DNA from: an uncultured Clostridia bacterium
GTDB taxonomy: Bacteria > Bacillota > Clostridia > Lachnospirales > CAG-274
Assembly: GCA_947628755.1 (NCBI GenBank)
Contig: CANRBC010000021.1
Coordinates: forward strand, 1 to 38,725
Direction: 5' to 3'
DNA: 38,725 nucleotides
Shown: positions 1 through 6,043 of the stretch, one piece after another
Layout of the letters: every line of letters begins with the position of its first letter
How positions within the stretch are numbered: position 1 is the stretch's first letter
Position numbers and translations under genes: made by a program
The notes under the pieces: model-generated
The model's database searches: none
What the model was told of the DNA's origin: nothing
Seen by the model: only the letters and a program-made list of their open reading frames with translations

Positions 1-11
1 TTGGCAACTCA

Positions 12-20
12 ATTATACCA
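12..20 (-). promoter_or_regulatory. Possible extended -10 promoter at the left edge
   Basis: Read on the minus strand the sequence is TGGTATAAT, an extended -10 element (TGn plus a consensus hexamer). No good -35 lies at normal distance. Any transcript would leave the window to the left. It lies beyond the terminator of the first small RNA, so it could serve the next gene outside the window. Weak evidence. Confidence 0.3.
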
Positions 21-82
21 CAAAAAGTTGAACCTTACTTTTTTATTTAATTGTTACCTATCTATTGTACCTCAACATAATT

Positions 83-244
83 AAAAAAGGAGTGAAATTA
101 ATCACTCCTTTTAATACAACTATATCTCTACACTAAAGCAGTAGCTCTCTTGTTTTAAATCTCTGCACTAAAGCAGCAGCTCTCTTGTTTTAAATCTCTG
201 CACTTAAAGCAGCAGCTCTCTTGATTGGCTAGTTGTCAACCTCC
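83..244 (-). ncRNA. Small structured RNA, copy A (three-hairpin RNA)
   Basis: Unrecognised small RNA of about 160 nt, inferred from signals on the minus strand. A perfect promoter (251-279) predicts a start near 244. The RNA has a 7-bp closing stem, ACAACTA with TAGTTGT (plus-strand positions 230-236 and 116-122). This encloses three 35-nt units with 4-bp hairpins at 128-144, 163-179 and 198-215. An intrinsic terminator follows. The hairpin stems are CTGC/GCAG or CTAC/GTAG, so both sides change together. Each hairpin is flanked by a purine run, AAGAGAG before and AGAGAT after. No open reading frame with a ribosome binding site was seen. The layout recalls sponge RNAs that present repeated hairpins, but the CsrA-type GGA loop motif is absent. 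Function unknown. Confidence 0.75.
85..112 (-). terminator. Intrinsic terminator of small RNA copy A
   Basis: Perfect stem AAAAGGAGTGA with TCACTCCTTTT around a 6-nt loop. In minus-strand reading it is followed by six T (complement of 83-88). The T tract is good only on the minus strand, which fixes the direction of transcription. Confidence 0.85.
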
Positions 245-250
245 AACATT

Positions 251-279
251 ATTATACGTTAAATATGTGTTTATGTCAA
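251..279 (-). promoter_or_regulatory. Consensus sigma-A promoter of small RNA copy A
   Basis: On the minus strand: TTGACA (complement of 274-279), a 17-bp spacer, and TATAAT (complement of 251-256). All twelve hexamer positions match the sigma-A consensus, implying strong constitutive transcription into copy A. Confidence 0.9.
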
Positions 280-288
280 TACTTAATA

Positions 289-448
289 GAAAAGGAGTGA
301 AATTAATCACTCCTTGATACAACTATATCTCTGCACTAAAGTAGCAGTTCTCTTGTCTTAAATCCCTACACTGAAGTAGTAGCTCTCTTGTCTTAAATCT
401 CTACACTAAAGCAGTAGCTCTCTTGTCTTGGCTAGTTGTCAACCTTTC
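289..448 (-). ncRNA. Small structured RNA, copy B (three-hairpin RNA)
   Basis: Second tandem copy of the unrecognised three-hairpin RNA, about 160 nt, transcribed leftward from the promoter at 455-483. The closing stem pairs plus-strand 433-439 with 319-325. Hairpins are at 331-347, 366-382 and 401-417. Compared with copy A, stem bases differ in compensating pairs (CTGC/GCAG versus CTAC/GTAG) while the purine flanks and the GACAACTAGCCAA start are kept. The terminator has a broken T tract (TTTTCTATT), so some read-through into copy A is possible. Upstream sequence between promoter and closing stem also matches copy A. Function unknown. Confidence 0.75.
292..315 (-). terminator. Intrinsic terminator of small RNA copy B
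   Basis: Perfect 9-bp stem AAGGAGTGA/TCACTCCTT with loop AATTAA, the same hairpin as copy A. The minus-strand tail is TTTTCTATT, weaker than in copy A. It ends about 10 bp before the -35 box of copy A. Confidence 0.75.
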
Positions 449-454
449 ATTATC

Positions 455-483
455 ATTATATGTCAAATATATGTTTCTGTCAA
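455..483 (-). promoter_or_regulatory. Consensus sigma-A promoter of small RNA copy B
   Basis: Minus strand TTGACA (complement of 478-483), 17-bp spacer, TATAAT (complement of 455-460). Both hexamers are perfect, as in copy A, although the spacer sequences of the two copies differ at several positions. Confidence 0.9.
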
Positions 484-502
484 TAACTATTTTATATACT
501 TG

Positions 503-587
503 CTGTGATAAATGATTTTACAAGGGAGGAACAACCGCCCGCTGTTCCATTGTGCAAGCCTTTCGGCTCACACAAAGTATATCACAG
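503..587 (-). ncRNA. Structured intergenic locus with two hairpins, possible RNA
   Basis: Two strong hairpins sit between inverted repeats CTGTGATA (503-510) and TATCACAG (580-587). On the minus strand the first hairpin is an 11-bp stem with two G-T wobbles and a GAAA tetraloop (550-560 with 565-575). The second is GGAACA/TGTTCC with a 9-nt GC-rich loop (528-533 with 543-548). A GNRA loop appears only in minus-strand reading, and a minus-strand promoter lies just upstream. That promoter would start transcription inside the outer repeat, so the outer repeat may be an operator and not an RNA stem. No clear terminator follows. It does not match SRP RNA, 6S RNA or a T-box as I know them. Confidence 0.45.
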
Positions 588-604
588 ATATGAAAGTATG
601 ACAA
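576..604 (-). promoter_or_regulatory. Promoter of the structured locus at 503-587
   Basis: Minus strand TTGTCA (599-604), 17-bp spacer, TATACT (576-581), with an extended -10 TG one base before the hexamer. Predicted start is near 569, at the foot of the GAAA hairpin. The inverted repeat CTGTGATA overlaps the -10 and spacer, so a repressor could act here. Confidence 0.6.
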
Positions 605-698
605 TATGGCATTTTATGTAAATTATAATAAACAGCATCAGAATCAATAAGATAAGAATATCTGTTATGGCAGGGTCTTAGGTCGGTGTATTCAGAAA

Positions 699-1871
699 TT
701 AAAAATAGCTTACCTTAATATGCTTTCCCATTTTTTTAAGACATTCGGAAAGCTCTGAAACCAGATTCATTTTTATATTGAATGTAATAGGCAGGTCGGG
801 GTTCTGATGAGCGGGATTTATAGCTCTGCCTACATAGAAGTTAATATCCGTAGCCTCTTCAAAGAGGAGCTTTGCTATAAGAGAAGCTCCGTCACGGCTG
901 AAGCCCCAGTTTTCATACTCCTTGTTGTCGGAAATAAAATCCCTAGCGTATTCCAGCACTCTGTTTACTGTGATAACGCCCTCGGTCACAAGGTCCACTC
1001 CGTCTATTTCGGCAACAGGCGGTATACCCTCGGCTTCAAAATTAAGAGTAGGGCGTACCTCCTTGCCAAGATATTTGGCGGCAATGGAGGAGGTAGTGCC
1101 TCCGCATATAATATGCTTGCCTGCCTTTGAGAAAAACAATGCCATCATCTTGTTGCAGTCGTTTCTGTCCGAAGGCGGCCCAAATAGAATATTCATAGGA
1201 TTTCTTTTTCTTATCCTTACAACGCAGGCGGTGGCGTCGTCTCCCGGCTCGCCGCCGTAGAGCTTGTCGCACTCGTTTATAAGTATGGTAGCAAGAGTTT
1301 TGGCATTGTAGCCTGCGCACTCTATGGTTTCCATAAACTCTATAATATCCTCCAGCTTCCAGCCAAAGTTATATGAAAGTCCCATTCCCGCATGAGGACA
1401 GCCGTCGCTCATGGCAACAAAAAGGTCTCCCTCCTTTAGCTTTATTTTAGCCTTATATATTTTCTTGTCGTCAATATTCAGCTCTTCTCTGTAGTAGTCA
1501 AAATTTTTGCCGTCCCGAAGCACAAACACTCTGGGATTGTCGTATTGTATTATTTCGGCATACTCGTTGTCTACAATATGTATTATTGTAAACGTGGAAT
1601 AGGCAACGCCTCTTACAGAGCATACGGGCAATGTAGCCGCAACTGTCGCAACACATTCCTCTATTGAAAGTCCCGCCGCCATAAGAGTGGATATTATCTT
1701 GGAGGTAAGCGTAGAGAGTATGCTTGCCTTTACACCGCTGCCCAGACCGTCGGCAAGAACGATTATAGCGGAATTTTCATCATCGTTCACAACATCTATA
1801 TGGTCGCCGCAGAGCTGCTCTCCGGCGTGATTTATACTTATGTAGCCAATATCTGCGCACAGATCATTCAT
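699..1871 (-). CDS. SpoIIE-type PP2C protein phosphatase
   Basis: Predicted Ser/Thr protein phosphatase of the SpoIIE/PPM family, 390 residues, cytoplasmic with no membrane segment. Metal-binding aspartates are visible in GDHID (D23), VLADGLGSG (D41), AMSDG (D156) and PGDDATA (D211-D212), so the enzyme should be active. Residues 225-390 form an extra C-terminal region that I do not recognise. The start overlaps the end of the hydrogenase-like sensor gene by 8 bases, a sign of translational coupling. SpoIIE phosphatases are known neighbours of group C [FeFe] hydrogenase sensors. The inferred role is output of a redox or hydrogen signal, with the phosphoprotein substrate unknown. It is not sporulation SpoIIE, which carries an N-terminal membrane domain. 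Confidence 0.85.
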   Translation of the reverse strand: MNDLCADIGYISINHAGEQLCGDHIDVVNDDENSAIIVLADGLGSGVKASILSTLTSKIISTLMAAGLSIEECVATVAATLPVCSVRGVAYSTFTIIHIVDNEYAEIIQYDNPRVFVLRDGKNFDYYREELNIDDKKIYKAKIKLKEGDLFVAMSDGCPHAGMGLSYNFGWKLEDIIEFMETIECAGYNAKTLATILINECDKLYGGEPGDDATACVVRIRKRNPMNILFGPPSDRNDCNKMMALFFSKAGKHIICGGTTSSIAAKYLGKEVRPTLNFEAEGIPPVAEIDGVDLVTEGVITVNRVLEYARDFISDNKEYENWGFSRDGASLIAKLLFEEATDINFYVGRAINPAHQNPDLPITFNIKMNLVSELSECLKKMGKHIKVSYF

Positions 1872-3540
1872 CGGAAATCATCTCCTTGAGCTTGGTAAGG
1901 GCAATTTTAGTCTCCGCTGCAGTCTCGCCCAGAAGAGAAGCTATCTCCTGAACTATTCTCATCTGCTTGTCAACTACCTTATCCGCCACCTCTATGGTAT
2001 GGGAGCTTATTTTGTCCTTTTTCTGCTGTCCCTGTTCCTCTGCGGTAACATCTCTGAGTATACAGAGAATTATATGGAATTCCTTGTCGGCAATAATCGT
2101 TTCCTCTACATATCTGCCGTATTCCGCCAGATATATCCTCTTGTTTTCAATACGGCTGTTGGTATTGTATACCGTTATGAAATCCGCAGGGTCCATTATC
2201 CTTACGACAGGCTCTCCCAGTACGTCGGAGGCGTGCTTGAGATTGAATATCTTTCTTGCAGACTTGTTCACAAGCTGCACCTCAAACTGCTCGTTTACTG
2301 CAATAATGCCGTTAGGCGTATTATTTACAATATTGGCGGTAAAGCTCTCCGCCTTTTCCTTAAGGTAGGGCAGGCACATTGAAATTTCCGCCTTGCCCTG
2401 ATATATGGCGACAGCCTTTTCGCGACAGGTGTTATAGCCGCAAGAACCGCAGTTAAGCTCGTCTTCGGGCTTTGTTTTGCCCATATTCTTAAGCACCGCG
2501 CGTATTTCATTCTCCGTAGGCATAGCATTTTTCCTGTCTATGGGCTCAAAGTTCTTTTTAATATCCGCATAATGAGGCTGCTTTATGTCAAAATCCTTTT
2601 CTCCTGCGTATTCCGTAACAGCCTTGAATTCCCTTACGGGAGATAGATTGAATTTCTCCATAACAGGTCCGGAAACACAGCTGCCGCTGCAGGCAGACAT
2701 TTCTATGAAGCATTTGTGTATACTTCCCTTTTCTATATCTCTGAGGGCGGCAATGCAGTTATGTGTACCGTCTATAGCCATATATGTATAGCCCTCGATT
2801 TCATTTCCCATGGTCTTTAAAATACCGCCTGTGGTAGGGAAAAGACGAGCCTTGCTTTCCTCGGTATTGTCAATATCCCTTTCAAGGTCTATTCCCTCGG
2901 CTTCAAGCCATTGTGAAAGCTCCTCAAAGGTCAGAACAGCGTCTACAGGACCCTTGTAATAGTCTGCTTCGTCCTTTTTGGCAAGACACGGACCTATAAA
3001 TACCGTCTTTGCATCGGGCATTCTCTTCTTTATATCCATACAGTGAGCCATCATTGGAGATACTGTGTCTGCCAGATAAGGCAGCACTGAGGGGAAATAC
3101 TTCTGTATAAGCAGATTTACGGAATGACAGCAGGAGGATATGAGTATATCCCTGTTTTCCTCCTTCAACATTCTGTTGTATTCGTTCTTTACAATGGTTG
3201 CGCCAATAGCCGTTTCCTCGGCGTCGTGAAAGCCCAGCTTTTTAAGAGCTTTTTTCATAGCGTTTATTCCCACGCCCTCATAATTGGCAATAAAAGAAGG
3301 CGCTATACTTGCGACTACAGGGGCTCCGCTTGCTATCATCACCCTTACGTTTTCAGTCTGTGCAATAGTTTCCTTGGCATTCTGAGGACATACCACAAAG
3401 CATTGACCGCAGAGTATACATTCGTTGCCTACAATATGCGCCTGTCCTGCGGAAAAGCGTATTGACTTTACGGGACAATGCCTTATGCACTTGTAGCAGT
3501 TTTTACAGTTGGATTTTTTTAGTTTGAGCCATTCAGCCAT
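1864..3540 (-). CDS. [FeFe] hydrogenase-like sensor with PAS domain (HydS-like)
   Basis: 558 residues. Order: two [4Fe-4S] ferredoxin motifs (C12/C15/C18/C22 and C41/C44/C47/C51); an [FeFe] hydrogenase domain; a further four-cysteine Fe-S motif (C364, C367, C372, C389); a PAS domain near 400-510; and a helical, probably coiled-coil tail. The H-cluster loops are degenerate but keep their cysteines: L1 SSCCHS (C137, C138), L2 GPCLAKKDE (C185), L3 SACSGSC (C284, C288). PAS-bearing hydrogenases of this type belong to group C, thought to sense H2 or redox state and not to make hydrogen in bulk. It is the middle gene of a three-gene operon, after the [2Fe-2S] protein and overlapping the phosphatase. 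H2 sensing is inferred. Confidence 0.85.
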   Translation of the reverse strand: MAEWLKLKKSNCKNCYKCIRHCPVKSIRFSAGQAHIVGNECILCGQCFVVCPQNAKETIAQTENVRVMIASGAPVVASIAPSFIANYEGVGINAMKKALKKLGFHDAEETAIGATIVKNEYNRMLKEENRDILISSCCHSVNLLIQKYFPSVLPYLADTVSPMMAHCMDIKKRMPDAKTVFIGPCLAKKDEADYYKGPVDAVLTFEELSQWLEAEGIDLERDIDNTEESKARLFPTTGGILKTMGNEIEGYTYMAIDGTHNCIAALRDIEKGSIHKCFIEMSACSGSCVSGPVMEKFNLSPVREFKAVTEYAGEKDFDIKQPHYADIKKNFEPIDRKNAMPTENEIRAVLKNMGKTKPEDELNCGSCGYNTCREKAVAIYQGKAEISMCLPYLKEKAESFTANIVNNTPNGIIAVNEQFEVQLVNKSARKIFNLKHASDVLGEPVVRIMDPADFITVYNTNSRIENKRIYLAEYGRYVEETIIADKEFHIILCILRDVTAEEQGQQKKDKISSHTIEVADKVVDKQMRIVQEIASLLGETAAETKIALTKLKEMISDE

Positions 3541-3552
3541 ATCGTTCTCCTT

Positions 3553-3807
3553 TTATTGAATTGCATATCTTAATATGTAGTCTTTGAAAAAATCATTGAA
3601 ATTTTCCTTTGTGATGCCTGTGTAGGTAGTGTCGTTTACCTGTACGGTCACGCCGTTTCTGTTGCATCTGCCTGTGCAGAAGCTGCCCGAAAGCTCTACT
3701 TTGCCTTCTATATTGTTTTCCCTTACGGCGTTTTGGAACATTTCCACCAAATCCTGCGCTCCCTTGAGATAACAGGAGCTTCCTATGCATATTTTTACAA
3801 TAAGCAT
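3553..3807 (-). CDS. Thioredoxin-like [2Fe-2S] ferredoxin (NuoE-like)
   Basis: 84-residue cytoplasmic electron carrier. The four cluster cysteines are in C-X4-C (C7 and C12, CIGSSC) and C-X3-C (FCTGRC), the arrangement of the thioredoxin-like [2Fe-2S] family that includes NuoE and HydC subunits. Start ATG follows GGAGG with good spacing. It is the first gene of the operon with the hydrogenase-like sensor (12 bases downstream) and the SpoIIE phosphatase. It likely passes electrons to or from the sensor's Fe-S clusters (inference). Confidence 0.85.
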   Translation of the reverse strand: MLIVKICIGSSCYLKGAQDLVEMFQNAVRENNIEGKVELSGSFCTGRCNRNGVTVQVNDTTYTGITKENFNDFFKDYILRYAIQ

Positions 3808-3842
3808 ATAATAACCTCCGTTTTTACAAATTCAGCATATCC

Positions 3843-3871
3843 ATTATAATTTAAAAACAGGGGCAAGTCAA
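3843..3871 (-). promoter_or_regulatory. Promoter of the hydrogenase-sensor operon
   Basis: Minus strand TTGACT (3866-3871), 17-bp spacer, TATAAT (3843-3848), about 35 bases before the first start codon. It lies back to back with the promoter of the HD-domain gene, leaving about 15 bp between the two -35 boxes, so the two directions may interfere. Confidence 0.8.
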
Positions 3872-3886
3872 CATATTTGAGAGCTA

Positions 3887-3915
3887 TTGACATTCATATC
3901 AGCCTGCGGTATCAT
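3887..3915 (+). promoter_or_regulatory. Promoter of the HD-domain gene
   Basis: TTGACA (3887-3892), 17-bp spacer, TATCAT (3910-3915). The start codon follows 26 bases later behind an AAAGGA ribosome binding site. Confidence 0.8.
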
Positions 3916-3941
3916 TAAAATAAGAAAGGATATGATAAAAA

Positions 3942-4532
3942 ATGAAAGAACACATTTCAAGAGAAAAGGCATTTGAGCTTTTAAAGAAGTACAATAAGGA
4001 GGATTTTCATTTGCAGCACGCTCTTACGGTAGAGGGCGTTATGAGGTGGTATGCAAAGGAGCTTGGCTATGGCGAAGACGAGGAATACTGGGGCATAGTG
4101 GGACTTCTCCACGATATAGATTTTGAGCTGTATCCCGATGAGCATTGTATAAAAGCTCCCGAACTGCTGAGAGAGGGCGGAGTAGGCGAGGATATTATAC
4201 ACGGCGTATGCTCTCACGGCTATGGTATTACCGTCGATATAAAGCCGGAACACGAAATGGAAAAGGTATTGTATGCCACAGACGAGCTGACGGGACTTAT
4301 ATGGGCGGCGGCTCTTATACGTCCCTCAAAGAGCGTACAGGATATGGAGCTTAAATCTCTTAAAAAGAAGTACAAAAGCTCTGCCTTTGCGGCAGGCTGT
4401 TCAAGAGAGATAATAGAAAAGGGCGCTGAAATGCTGGGCTGGGATTTAAGCGATTTGCTCCAAAAGACTATATATGCCATGCGCTCCTGTGAGGACAGCG
4501 TAAACAAGGCGGTTGAAAACGGCTTTGAATAA
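3942..4532 (+). CDS. HD-domain metal-dependent phosphohydrolase
   Basis: 196-residue soluble protein of the HD superfamily. The metal-binding HD pair is in LLHDIDF near residue 51, with an upstream histidine (LQHALTV) and a later histidine cluster (HGVCSHGYG) completing the site. Such small HD proteins hydrolyse phosphate esters, nucleotides or phosphodiesters; the substrate cannot be told from sequence. It has its own promoter and a shared terminator, so it is a single-gene unit divergent from the hydrogenase-sensor operon. Confidence 0.8.
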   Translation: MKEHISREKAFELLKKYNKEDFHLQHALTVEGVMRWYAKELGYGEDEEYWGIVGLLHDIDFELYPDEHCIKAPELLREGGVGEDIIHGVCSHGYGITVDIKPEHEMEKVLYATDELTGLIWAAALIRPSKSVQDMELKSLKKKYKSSAFAAGCSREIIEKGAEMLGWDLSDLLQKTIYAMRSCEDSVNKAVENGFE

Positions 4533-4542
4533 AATTCAAAAA

Positions 4543-4578
4543 CGGCTTTTTGGGTGATAAAGTCACCCGAAAAAGCCG
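4543..4578. terminator. Bidirectional terminator between HD gene and gntP-like gene
   Basis: A long near-perfect inverted repeat: CGGCTTTTTGGGTGA pairs with TCACCCGAAAAAGCCG around a 5-base loop. T runs within the stem give both strands a U-rich side. It serves the convergent HD gene and the permease gene, whose stop codon (4563-4565) lies inside the stem. Confidence 0.75.
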
Positions 4579-5942
4579 ACAAATAATGAAATAATAAGAG
4601 CTACGACAAAACCCGAACCGCCTACTATGGTCTCCATAATTGTCCAGGATTTAAGCGTTGTTTTTTCGTCTATCTGTAGAAGAGATTTTACGAGCCAGAA
4701 GCCCGAATCGTTGAAATGAGAGCATACGGTAGAGCCGCCTGCCACCGCTGCCGTACAGCAGGCAAGGTAGAGAGGGGAAAGCTCTTTTATGCCGGGTATG
4801 GCGGCAACTATGCCTGCCGCCATTGTCATTGCAACGGTGGAAGAGCCTACTGAAAGTCTTACCAGCACGGCAATAACAAATGCCACAACTACCATGGGCA
4901 GACCTACGCCGGATACGGCGTTTCCTATAACGTCGCCCAGACCGGAGGACTGGAGTATATATTTGAGAACGCCGCCGCAGGCTGTTACAAGAAGTATCAT
5001 GCCTGTTGGCTCAAGGGATTTTGTCATGACCTTTTCAAGCTCTTCTCTCGTATAGCCGTGCTTTATGCCAAGTATTATCATGGCGATTATAGTTGCGATA
5101 GAAAGAGCCACGAAAGGCTCGCCCAGAAATGTGAGTATCGGCATTACGGCTGATTCGGGAGCTATTACGTTTGCAATAGTCTTTAAAACTATAAGTATTA
5201 TAGGTATGAATATTATTCCCACAACCGTACCGAAGCCAGGCAGCTTGCTTTCGTCGTATTCGGGAGTTTCCGCTATATTTGACGGAATAGGCACAAATAT
5301 TTTGCCGCCTATGAAAGAGCCGAACACAGGACCTGCCAGTATCATGGCGAATACTCCGCAAATAAGACCCACTACTATTACATAGCTTAAGTCAACGCCC
5401 AAAAGACTTGCCACAAGTATAGGTCCGGGCGTGGGAGGTATAAATGCGTGACCTACCGCAAGACCTGCAAGAAGAGGTATTACATAGTAAAGAGATGAAC
5501 GTTTTGTGCTTTTGGCAAGTGAAAGCGCCAGAGGTATGAGTATTATAAGGCCTGCGTCAAAGAATACGGGCATGGCTATTACAAGACCTGTTATTCCCAA
5601 TGCCCATGCCGCTTTTTTTTCGCCGAAGCTGTTTACAAGGGTCGAGGCTATTCGCTGAGCGCCGCCTGATATTTCCAGTATTGCGCCGAACATTGAGCCA
5701 AGCCCTATAAGCAGAGCTATGCTCTTAAGAGTAGAGCCTATGCCCTCGCCTACGGAATCTATTATTGTCGGTATATCCATACCCGATAAGAAGCCTATAA
5801 CACAGGCAGATATAAGTATGGAAAGCATTGCGTGGAGCTTGACTGCTATTATGAGTATCAGTAATACCGCAAGGCCTGCAAGAGCCGCAAACACAAGCTG
5901 ACCTGTGGAAGCCGTTGCGTTGGACAGCGTAGGATCGTACAT
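4563..5942 (-). CDS. GntP-family gluconate/sugar-acid permease
   Basis: 459-residue integral membrane protein with about a dozen hydrophobic segments, matching the GntP family (H+ symporters for gluconate and related sugar acids). Family features include the N-terminal LAVLLILIIAVKLHAMLSI region, FIPPTPGPILVA in the middle and a C-terminal CSHFNDSGFWLVK stretch. Length is usual for the family. Start ATG follows AAGGAGGTC. It lies downstream of an IlvD/Edd-type dehydratase gene on the same strand, separated by a hairpin. The pair suggests uptake of a sugar acid followed by its dehydration; the exact substrate is not visible. No regulator is adjacent. Confidence 0.9.
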   Translation of the reverse strand: MYDPTLSNATASTGQLVFAALAGLAVLLILIIAVKLHAMLSILISACVIGFLSGMDIPTIIDSVGEGIGSTLKSIALLIGLGSMFGAILEISGGAQRIASTLVNSFGEKKAAWALGITGLVIAMPVFFDAGLIILIPLALSLAKSTKRSSLYYVIPLLAGLAVGHAFIPPTPGPILVASLLGVDLSYVIVVGLICGVFAMILAGPVFGSFIGGKIFVPIPSNIAETPEYDESKLPGFGTVVGIIFIPIILIVLKTIANVIAPESAVMPILTFLGEPFVALSIATIIAMIILGIKHGYTREELEKVMTKSLEPTGMILLVTACGGVLKYILQSSGLGDVIGNAVSGVGLPMVVVAFVIAVLVRLSVGSSTVAMTMAAGIVAAIPGIKELSPLYLACCTAAVAGGSTVCSHFNDSGFWLVKSLLQIDEKTTLKSWTIMETIVGGSGFVVALIISLFVGFFG

Positions 5943-5988
5943 ATTTTGACCTCCTTATTTATAAATTTCATAGGTATTGTAATTTAGG

Positions 5989-6028
5989 AGTCCCGTTCAC
6001 GGAGGCATTATTTCCCGTGTTCGGGACT
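5989..6028. other. Hairpin between dehydratase and permease genes
   Basis: Inverted repeat AGTCCCG/CGGGACT with an inner CACGG/CCGTG stem, separated by a symmetric two-base internal loop. No run of T follows on either strand. It is more likely an mRNA-stabilising or attenuating hairpin between co-transcribed genes than a full terminator. Confidence 0.6.
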
Positions 6029-6043
6029 TGTTTTGATATATTT

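Larger units (their letters stand above)
116..439 (-). repeat. Two blocks of three 35-bp tandem hairpin units
   Basis: Block A spans 116-236 and block B 319-439. Each holds three units at an exact 35-bp spacing: unit stems begin at 128, 163 and 198 in A, and at 331, 366 and 401 in B. Unit core on the plus strand is CTRC, then a 9-nt loop of type ACTRAAGYA (10 nt in one unit), then GYAG, then CTCTCTTG. Flanking ACAACTA and TAGTTGT are identical in both blocks. Units are not identical, so this is an old duplication with conserved structure and not a recent slippage. Confidence 0.9.

Noticed and set aside
116..439. CRISPR array
   Set aside because: The 35-bp units follow each other directly with no unique spacers, they vary with stem pairing kept, and no cas gene is in the window. 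Promoter and terminator placement fit small RNA genes instead.
503..587. SRP RNA, 6S RNA or T-box leader
   Set aside because: The SRP GGTCAGG/GGAAGG core, the 6S open bubble and the T-box AGGGTGG motif are not present; the GC-rich loop only loosely recalls a T-box.
5989..6028. Rho-independent terminator between dehydratase and permease
   Set aside because: The stem is good but neither strand has a T tract directly after it.
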